A stretch of 19,284 nt of DNA, taken from an uncultured Acetobacteraceae bacterium (GTDB lineage Bacteria > Pseudomonadota > Alphaproteobacteria > Acetobacterales > Acetobacteraceae). Below the pieces are notes generated by a model. It was not told the origin of the DNA, searched no databases, and was given only the letters and a program-made list of their open reading frames with translations. Shown here piece by piece: positions 14,283 through 19,284 of this stretch. Made by a program: the position numbers and the translations under genes. The DNA is taken from NCBI GenBank assembly GCA_937930165.1, contig CALGVL010000150.1, positions 1-19,284 of the forward strand, in the 5' to 3' direction. Positions within the stretch are counted from its first letter, which is position 1. Every line of letters begins with the position of its first letter.

Positions 14283-15206
14283 TCAGAACTCCACGCGGTC
14301 GCCACCCTTGAGCTGCAGGATTTCCCGTGCCTCCTCCGGCGAGGCGACCTGCATCCCGAGCCCCTCGATGATCTGGCGCGCAAGCCGCACCTGCTCCGCA
14401 TTGCTCGTGGCCAGCTTGCCCGGCCCGGCCCAGAGCGAGTCCTCCAGCCCGACGCGCACATTGCCGCCCATCGCTGCCGCCATGGCCGCGATCGGCAATT
14501 GGTTGCGCCCGGCGCCGAGTACCGACCAGCGGTACTGGTCGCCAAACAGCCGGTCGGCGGTGCGCTTCATGTGCATCACATCCTCTGGATGCGCGCCGAT
14601 GCCACCCTGGAGGCCGAAGACGGTTTGGATGAAGAGCGGCGCCTTCACGAGCCCACGGTCAAAGAAATATTTCAAGTTGTAGAGATGCGCCGTGTCGTAG
14701 CACTCGAATTCGAAGCGGGTGCCATTCTCGGCGCAGGTGGTCAGGATGTACTCGATATCCCCGAAGGTGTTGCGGAAGATGATGTCCTTGTTTTCAAGGT
14801 AGCTGCGCTCCCAGTCATGCTTGAACTCCTTGAAGCGGTTCAGCATGCCGAAGAGGCCGAAATTCATCGAGCCCATGTTGAGGCTCGCCACCTCCGGCTT
14901 GAAGGTCGCGGCGGGGCGGACGCGCTCCTGGATGGTCATGGTGGGCGCGCCGCCCGTGGTGATGTTCACCACGCAGTCGCTGCGCTGCTTGATGATGCGC
15001 AGGAAGGGCGCGAAGGCTTCCGGCGACTGGTCCGGGCGGCCATCCTTCGGGTCGCGCGCGTGCAGATGCACAATGGCCGCGCCGGCCTCCGCGGCGCCGA
15101 TGGCGGCATCGGCGATCTCCTGCGCCGTGATCGGCAGGTGCGGCGACATGGTGGGGGTGTGGATGGCGCCGGTGACGGCGCAGGTGATGATGACCTTGCG
15201 GCTCAT
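14283..15206 (-). CDS. Beta-keto acid cleavage enzyme (BKACE, 3-keto-5-aminohexanoate cleavage family, DUF849)
   Basis: 307-residue TIM-barrel enzyme. Members condense acetyl-CoA with a beta-keto acid and release acetoacetate plus a CoA ester; the founding member (Kce) works in lysine fermentation, others on carnitine, glycine-betaine or aliphatic substrates. Metal ligands are seen as VHLHARDP (His47, His49), with Glu255 in VRVGLEDS as the probable third ligand. ITCAVTGA (8-15), NITTGG (81-86) and SLNMGSMNF (108-116) are further family blocks. ATG 15206 has GGAGGAGAG about 8 nt upstream. It ends the minus-strand run that starts with the nucleotidyltransferase gene. No CoA-transferase or acetoacetate gene is nearby, so the substrate is unknown. 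Confidence 0.94.
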   Translation of the reverse strand: MSRKVIITCAVTGAIHTPTMSPHLPITAQEIADAAIGAAEAGAAIVHLHARDPKDGRPDQSPEAFAPFLRIIKQRSDCVVNITTGGAPTMTIQERVRPAATFKPEVASLNMGSMNFGLFGMLNRFKEFKHDWERSYLENKDIIFRNTFGDIEYILTTCAENGTRFEFECYDTAHLYNLKYFFDRGLVKAPLFIQTVFGLQGGIGAHPEDVMHMKRTADRLFGDQYRWSVLGAGRNQLPIAAMAAAMGGNVRVGLEDSLWAGPGKLATSNAEQVRLARQIIEGLGMQVASPEEAREILQLKGGDRVEF

Positions 15207-15456
15207 GGCGGGTCTCTCCTCCGGTCCTGGGATTCAAAGCCATGGCACCCGGCGCCGCGGATCCGCGGCCCTCGCGCAGCGCACGGGAGGCACTCAGCCC
15301 AGGTCACCGCGCCATGCCCCGGCGCAATGGTGGTGTCGGAGAGCACGGGCACCTGGTCAAGATGGCGGTCCACGATCATGGCCGAGACCTCATGCCGCAG
15401 CCGGCCGAATGCCTCAACCGACAGCGGCCGGTACCCGGCTGTGTCCCCGCCCTTCA
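15203..15456 (-). pseudogene. Unassigned coding-like stretch, possible gene remnant or short ORF
   Basis: The 247-bp gap between the metallophosphoesterase stop and the BKACE start is not random. One minus-strand frame stays open from a TAA near 15500 to a TGA at 15205-15203, which overlaps the BKACE ATG as ATGA. About 60 codons have GC-rich third and low-GC second positions, as in real genes. Readable parts include GYRPLSVEAFGRLRHEV and DRHLDQVPVLSDTTIAPG. The only ATG is at 15379 (58 aa, GAGG 8 nt upstream), while the coding-like composition starts further upstream, so it may be the decayed 3' part of a gene. The final ~12 codons are just the BKACE leader. Family not recognised. Confidence 0.35.
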
Positions 15457-16188
15457 GATCTCCAGCAAGGCATAGGGGCGGCCGTTCGGCTTCGGGATAT
15501 GCGCCGCGACATTATAGACGGGATGCCCGGCCGGCGTGCGGCCCTCATACCGGCCTCGATGGGCATGCCCGTGCACCACCGCGCTCACCTTGAAGCGGTC
15601 GATGGTTTCCGCCAGGCGGGAGGAGCCAAGGAAGGCCAGGATCTCCGCCGGCTCTCCCGCCACCGTCTCGGCGATCGGCGCGTAATGCAGCAGGACGAGG
15701 ACGCGGCCGCTCCGCAATCGCCGCATGGCGTTCTCCAGGCGCAGGCATTCGTTCACCGTCTCCGCCACGAACTGCTTGATCGCCGGCTCACCGAAGGAGC
15801 CGAGCATGCGGCTGCCGAAGCCGCCGGCGAATCCCTTCACGCCGACGAAGCCCAGGCCGCCGATCTCGCAGGACTGGCCATCCAGCAGATGCACGCCGGC
15901 GCCGCGGATGATCTCGCTCACCTCCTCGACACGGCCGCATTCGTAGTCGTGGTTTCCCAGCACCGCCACGACCGGGATGGTGCAGCTGCGGAGGGCCTCG
16001 GCGAGGATGTGCGCCTCCTCCGGCCTGCCAAGATCGGTCAAGTCCCCCGCCAGGACCAGCACGTCCGCCTCGCGGCTTGCTTCCGCGAACAGGTCGCGGC
16101 AGCGGGTCTCCTGGTCCGGCCTCACATGCAGGTCGCCGATGGCGGCCACCTTCAGCAGGGGCGAGGATGCGGCCGGCGGCTCAGTCAT
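15454..16188 (-). CDS. Calcineurin-like metallophosphoesterase
   Basis: 244 residues, one metallophosphatase domain with the full dinuclear metal set. Motifs in order: GDLH (18-21), GDLTD (48-52), GNHD (78-81), LLHYAP with His168, and HGHAH (206-210). The family hydrolyses phosphomono- or diesters, including cyclic nucleotides, nucleotide-like metabolites and proteins; substrate cannot be read from the sequence. There is no signal peptide, so it is cytosolic. The ATG overlaps the end of the upstream nucleotidyltransferase gene by 8 bp (16181-16188), indicating coupled translation and a possible functional pair. It may be co-transcribed with the downstream BKACE gene. Confidence 0.92.
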   Translation of the reverse strand: MTEPPAASSPLLKVAAIGDLHVRPDQETRCRDLFAEASREADVLVLAGDLTDLGRPEEAHILAEALRSCTIPVVAVLGNHDYECGRVEEVSEIIRGAGVHLLDGQSCEIGGLGFVGVKGFAGGFGSRMLGSFGEPAIKQFVAETVNECLRLENAMRRLRSGRVLVLLHYAPIAETVAGEPAEILAFLGSSRLAETIDRFKVSAVVHGHAHRGRYEGRTPAGHPVYNVAAHIPKPNGRPYALLEI

Positions 16189-16999
16189 GGCGCCACTCGC
16201 CCTCGCCGCCTACATCGGCGAAGCCCCATTCCTGCACGTCGATCTGATAGTCCTCGCGCGAGAGCATCCGGCCACGGCAGACCTTCATCCGCGGCAGCGG
16301 CAGGTCGAGCTGCAGGCGCAGCCGCTCCAGCAATTCGTCCAGCAGCCAACGAGGAATGTGGTTGCGCTCCGTAGGGTAGATCCAGCGGAAATTCAGGAGG
16401 TGCATGAGAAGCACCTCCCAATGCGCCTCCATATGGGAAAGCAGGCGGCGCCAGTCGATCGCGTCATGCTGCTTCAGGATCATATGCGCGATGTCCGAGC
16501 CGTCATAGCGGTGGCGGAGCTGGATGAAGGCCTTCGACCAGATCAGCTCGGTCGGGGCCACGATGCGGACCAGCGTACCCAGGATCTCCACCTGGCGGGC
16601 CTCCTCGAACCACTGGTCGGTGATGGGCACGGCGCCGTTGGGTGAGGCGCAGATCACGTCGAAGAACAGCCCGTCCCGCCGCACCTTGCCGATCCAGCGT
16701 TCGTCCTCGATCTCGATGCCGTAGCCCGATGCCTTGAAATGCGCCAGGATGCGCGGCAGGTCGCCGGCCTTGCAGAAGACGTCAAGATCCTTGGTCGGGC
16801 GAGAGATGCCGGTATAGGCGGCGACCGCATAAGTGCCCGAGAGCAGGAAGGGCACATCCAGCCCCACCAGTTCCCGCAGCGCCTCGGCATAGAAGGCCTC
16901 CGCCTCCGGCGAGGGGGGGAAGGGGCTTCCGGCGGCGGCGATCACCTCCCCGCCGGCCGGCGCCAGGGTGCCACTGTCCGTGGTCTCCTTGCTCGGCAT
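16181..16999 (-). CDS. Nucleotidyltransferase-fold family protein
   Basis: 272 residues. The polymerase-beta-like signature appears as LLSGTYAVAAYTG (52-64), then RPTKDLDVF (67-75) with the two metal-binding acids Asp71 and Asp73, and a third acid in FFDV (Asp114). In the usual G-[GS] step the second residue here is Thr56. The C-terminal half is helical, ending in an unusual conserved-looking block CRGRMLSREDYQIDVQEWGF (241-260). Members transfer nucleotides to proteins, antibiotics or RNA, or are inactive; the target here is unknown. ATG 16999 has GAGG 5 nt upstream; the first ~28 residues are low-complexity. Its stop lies inside the phosphoesterase gene start. It is divergent from clpV. Short toxin-antitoxin NTases are a looser alternative. 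Confidence 0.8.
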   Translation of the reverse strand: MPSKETTDSGTLAPAGGEVIAAAGSPFPPSPEAEAFYAEALRELVGLDVPFLLSGTYAVAAYTGISRPTKDLDVFCKAGDLPRILAHFKASGYGIEIEDERWIGKVRRDGLFFDVICASPNGAVPITDQWFEEARQVEILGTLVRIVAPTELIWSKAFIQLRHRYDGSDIAHMILKQHDAIDWRRLLSHMEAHWEVLLMHLLNFRWIYPTERNHIPRWLLDELLERLRLQLDLPLPRMKVCRGRMLSREDYQIDVQEWGFADVGGEGEWRHD

Positions 17000-17127
17000 C
17001 GGTCCTCGCCCCTTGCGCGCATCCGCCAATTCGGATCCTGCGATGGACAACGGCCCGGGGCGGAGCGGCGTTCCCCGCGCCGCCGGCCTCGTTCCGCCCG
17101 GCCACCAGGGGCGCTGCCGGAAGCCGC

Positions 17128-17157
17128 TCGACAGGCGGCGCGGCACGACATTACGAT
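17128..17157 (+). promoter_or_regulatory. Candidate sigma70-type promoter for clpV
   Basis: TCGACA (17128-17133, 5 of 6 to TTGACA), an 18-bp spacer and TACGAT (17152-17157, 4 of 6 to TATAAT) lie 40 bp ahead of the clpV ATG on the same strand. It is the best -35/-10 pair I found in the 198-bp gap between the divergent nucleotidyltransferase and clpV genes. Function is inferred from position and consensus only. Confidence 0.35.
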
Positions 17158-17197
17158 AAAGTAGCGACTTCATCGGCGCGGCAGGAGTCAGGACGCG

Positions 17198-19284
17198 ATG
17201 GTAGCCCTTGATCTGAAGTCCCTTGTCGGGCGCCTGTCCGACCTGTGCCGTCGGCAGATGGAGGCGGCGGCCGGCCTCACCCTCTCCCGCACCCACTACA
17301 ATGTCGAGATCGAGCACGTCCTGCTCAAGCTGGTCGAGGCGCAGGGCAGCGACATCGCCGCCATCCTGCGCCGGCAGGGCGTGGATGCCGGCAGGGTGGC
17401 GGCGGAGCTGACCCGTGCGCTGGACCGGCTGCGCACCGGCAATGCCCGCGCGCCCTCCCTCTCGCCCGACATCGTCACCTGGCTGCGCGAGGCCTGGCTG
17501 CTCGCCTCGCTGGAGGGTGCGGCGGAACGCGTCCGCTCCGGTCATCTGCTCGCCGCGCTGCTCTGCGATGAGACGCTCCTGCGCACGCTGAAGGAAGCCA
17601 CGCCGACACTCGCCGCTATGCCCGGCGAGCCGGTGCGGCGCAACCTGCAGGCCCTGGCCGAGGGCAGCGAGGAAGCGGCCGCGGCCGGCGCCCCGGCGCG
17701 GGCCGAGGGTAGCGGCCCGCCGGCGGGTGCTACGCCGGGCGGAGGCGGGCCGCTGGAGCAGTTCTGCACGGATCTGACCGCGCAGGCCAAGGCCGGGAAG
17801 ATCGACCCGATCCTCGGCCGCGACAGCGAGATCCGGCAGGTGATCGACATCCTGACCCGGCGGCGGCAGAACAACCCGATCCTCACCGGCGAGCCGGGCG
17901 TGGGCAAGACGGCGGTGGCGGAGGGGCTGGCCCTGCGCATCGCCGAAGGCGACGTGCCGGAGGCACTGAAGGATGTGCGGTTGCTGAGCCTCGATCTCGG
18001 CCTGCTGCAGGCTGGCGCCGGGGTGAAGGGCGAGTTCGAGAACCGCCTGAAGGGCGTGATCGAGGCGGTGAAGGCCAGCCCGCGCCCCATCGTCATGTTC
18101 ATCGACGAGGCGCACACCCTGATCGGCGCTGGCGGCCAGCAGGGGCAGAACGACGCGGCGAATCTGCTGAAGCCAGCCCTGGCGCGGGGCGAGCTGCGCT
18201 GCCTCGCCGCCACCACCTGGGCCGAATACAAGAAGTATTTCGAGAAGGACGCCGCCCTGACCCGCCGCTTCCAGGTGGTGCAGGTGGGCGAACCCTCCGA
18301 GCCGCTGGCCTGCGCCATGCTGCGCGGCCTGGTGGGTGTGCTGGAGAAGCACCACGGCGTCCGCATCCTGGACGAGGCGGTGCAGGAGGCTGTGCGGCTT
18401 TCCGCCCGCTACATCCCGGCGCGGCAATTGCCGGACAAGGGCGTGAGCCTGCTGGACACCGCCTGCGCCCGCGTCGCCATGAGCCAGGCCGCAGTGCCGG
18501 CGCCGATCGAGGACCGTCGCCGCCGCCTGGCGCTGATCGAGACGGAACTCGGCGTGCTGGCGCGGGAGAGCGCGGCGGGCGCCGACCACACGGCGCGCCG
18601 TACCCATCTGGAGGAGGAGAAGGCGCAGCTTGAGCAGGAGCTGACCTCGCTGAACGACCGCTGGGAGGGCGAGAAGGCGCTGGTCGCCCGCATCCGCGAA
18701 TTGCGGAGCAAGGTCGAGGCCGAGGCGGGCTCCGGCGGCGCGGACAATGCGCTGCAGGCCGAGCTGGCGGAGGCCATGGACAGCCTGAAGCGGCTGCAGG
18801 GCGAGGAGCCGCTGGTGCATCCGGTGGTGGATGGTCAGGCGGTGGCGGAGGTGGTGGCGACCTGGACTGGCATCCCGGTCGGCCGCATGGTCTCGGACGA
18901 GATCCGCACCGTGCTGACGCTGAAGGAGCGGCTGGAGGAACGCGTGGTCGGCCAGCCGCATGCGCTGGAGGCGATCGCCCAGGCGATCCGCACCCACCGC
19001 GCCGGGCTGACCGATCCGCGCAAGCCGGTGGGCGTCTTCCTGATGGTCGGCACCAGCGGCGTCGGCAAGACGGAGACGGCGCTGGCCCTGGCCGATCTGC
19101 TCTATGGCGGCGAGCAGAACCTGACGGTCATCAACATGAGCGAGTTCAAGGAGGAGCATAAGGTCTCCCTCCTGATGGGCTCGCCACCCGGCTATGTCGG
19201 CTATGGCGAGGGGGGCGTGCTGACCGAGGCGGTGCGCCGCCGCCCCTATTCCGTGGTGCTGCTGGACGAGATGGAGAAGGCGCA
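17198..19284 (+). CDS. clpV: Type VI secretion AAA+ ATPase ClpV/TssH (partial, cut at window end)
   Basis: Hexameric double-AAA+ disaggregase that extracts and recycles contracted TssB/TssC sheath in type VI secretion. About 695 codons are present; the family usually has ~850-900, so the C-terminus lies outside the window. ATG 17198 has AGGAG about 10 nt upstream. The N-domain (1-150) begins with the sheath-binding-type helix LKSLVGRLSDLCRRQME; a Gly/Ala/Pro linker follows (~155-185). AAA1 has Walker A GEPGVGKT (231-238), Walker B FIDEAHTL and the ClpV-style LAATTWAEYKKYFEKD. A short Glu/Leu coiled M-region follows. AAA2 has VGTSGVGKTE (Walker A 618-625; Thr replaces the Pro of ClpB), INMSEF, SPPGYVGYGEGG and LLDEMEKA. 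The Thr and the short M-region favour ClpV over ClpB. No other T6SS gene is visible. Confidence 0.95.
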   Translation, partial: MVALDLKSLVGRLSDLCRRQMEAAAGLTLSRTHYNVEIEHVLLKLVEAQGSDIAAILRRQGVDAGRVAAELTRALDRLRTGNARAPSLSPDIVTWLREAWLLASLEGAAERVRSGHLLAALLCDETLLRTLKEATPTLAAMPGEPVRRNLQALAEGSEEAAAAGAPARAEGSGPPAGATPGGGGPLEQFCTDLTAQAKAGKIDPILGRDSEIRQVIDILTRRRQNNPILTGEPGVGKTAVAEGLALRIAEGDVPEALKDVRLLSLDLGLLQAGAGVKGEFENRLKGVIEAVKASPRPIVMFIDEAHTLIGAGGQQGQNDAANLLKPALARGELRCLAATTWAEYKKYFEKDAALTRRFQVVQVGEPSEPLACAMLRGLVGVLEKHHGVRILDEAVQEAVRLSARYIPARQLPDKGVSLLDTACARVAMSQAAVPAPIEDRRRRLALIETELGVLARESAAGADHTARRTHLEEEKAQLEQELTSLNDRWEGEKALVARIRELRSKVEAEAGSGGADNALQAELAEAMDSLKRLQGEEPLVHPVVDGQAVAEVVATWTGIPVGRMVSDEIRTVLTLKERLEERVVGQPHALEAIAQAIRTHRAGLTDPRKPVGVFLMVGTSGVGKTETALALADLLYGGEQNLTVINMSEFKEEHKVSLLMGSPPGYVGYGEGGVLTEAVRRRPYSVVLLDEMEKA

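Noticed and set aside
17142..17155. Sigma54-like GGCACG...TTAC sequence ahead of clpV, attractive because some T6SS clusters use sigma54
   Set aside because: The spacer is one base short and the -12 GC element is missing (TTAC instead of TTGC), so it does not fit the consensus.
16181..19159. Very long minus-strand open frame (992 codons) covering the clpV region
   Set aside because: Only its last 272 codons (from ATG 16999) have nucleotidyltransferase motifs. The rest is the antisense shadow of clpV, rich in His/Arg/Gln/Leu with no domain.

Overview
The window is a high-GC bacterial chromosome segment. Codon third positions are very GC-rich, and there are good Shine-Dalgarno sites with many GTG starts and short overlaps. 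The gene set points to an alphaproteobacterium, most likely Rhodospirillales/Acetobacteraceae (Roseomonas-like). That assignment is inferred from protein style (RecD2, ETF-QO, an alphaproteobacterial family-4 UDG, the TPR lipoprotein + ispE pair) and was not tested by a database search.

Layout. (1) 1-2676, minus strand: a TPR lipoprotein gene, then ispE, then tRNA-Gln(UUG) only 24 bp past the ispE stop. (2) 2782-5848, a more accessory-looking stretch: a secreted protein made of two copies of a ~79-residue domain (+); a pair of very stable hairpins; a class II aldolase and a GST-like protein on the minus strand; and a small RTX protein (+) with 15 uninterrupted nonapeptide repeats. (3) 5890-11409, mostly housekeeping: ETF-ubiquinone oxidoreductase (-); divergent from it a cysteine-free uracil-DNA glycosylase, a soluble lytic transglycosylase and a MoaB/MogA-type protein (+); then a small coiled-coil protein (-). 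(4) 11591-14271, plus strand: RecD2 helicase with a flavodoxin-like gene overlapping its stop by 4 bp. (5) 14283-16999, minus strand: a nucleotidyltransferase-fold protein and an overlapping calcineurin-like metallophosphoesterase, then an unassigned coding-like stretch that ends in an ATGA overlap with a BKACE (beta-keto acid cleavage) gene. (6) 17198 to the window end, plus strand: the first ~695 codons of clpV/tssH, the type VI secretion sheath-recycling ATPase, which is cut by the window edge.

No insertion sequence, integrase, CRISPR array or rRNA was seen. I do not see a clearly new multi-gene system. The best candidates for a second look are the overlapping nucleotidyltransferase-phosphoesterase pair divergent from clpV, the orphan coding-like stretch before the BKACE gene, the tandem CCWGG-rich hairpins at 3385-3487, the cysteine-free UDG, and the duplicated-domain secreted protein.
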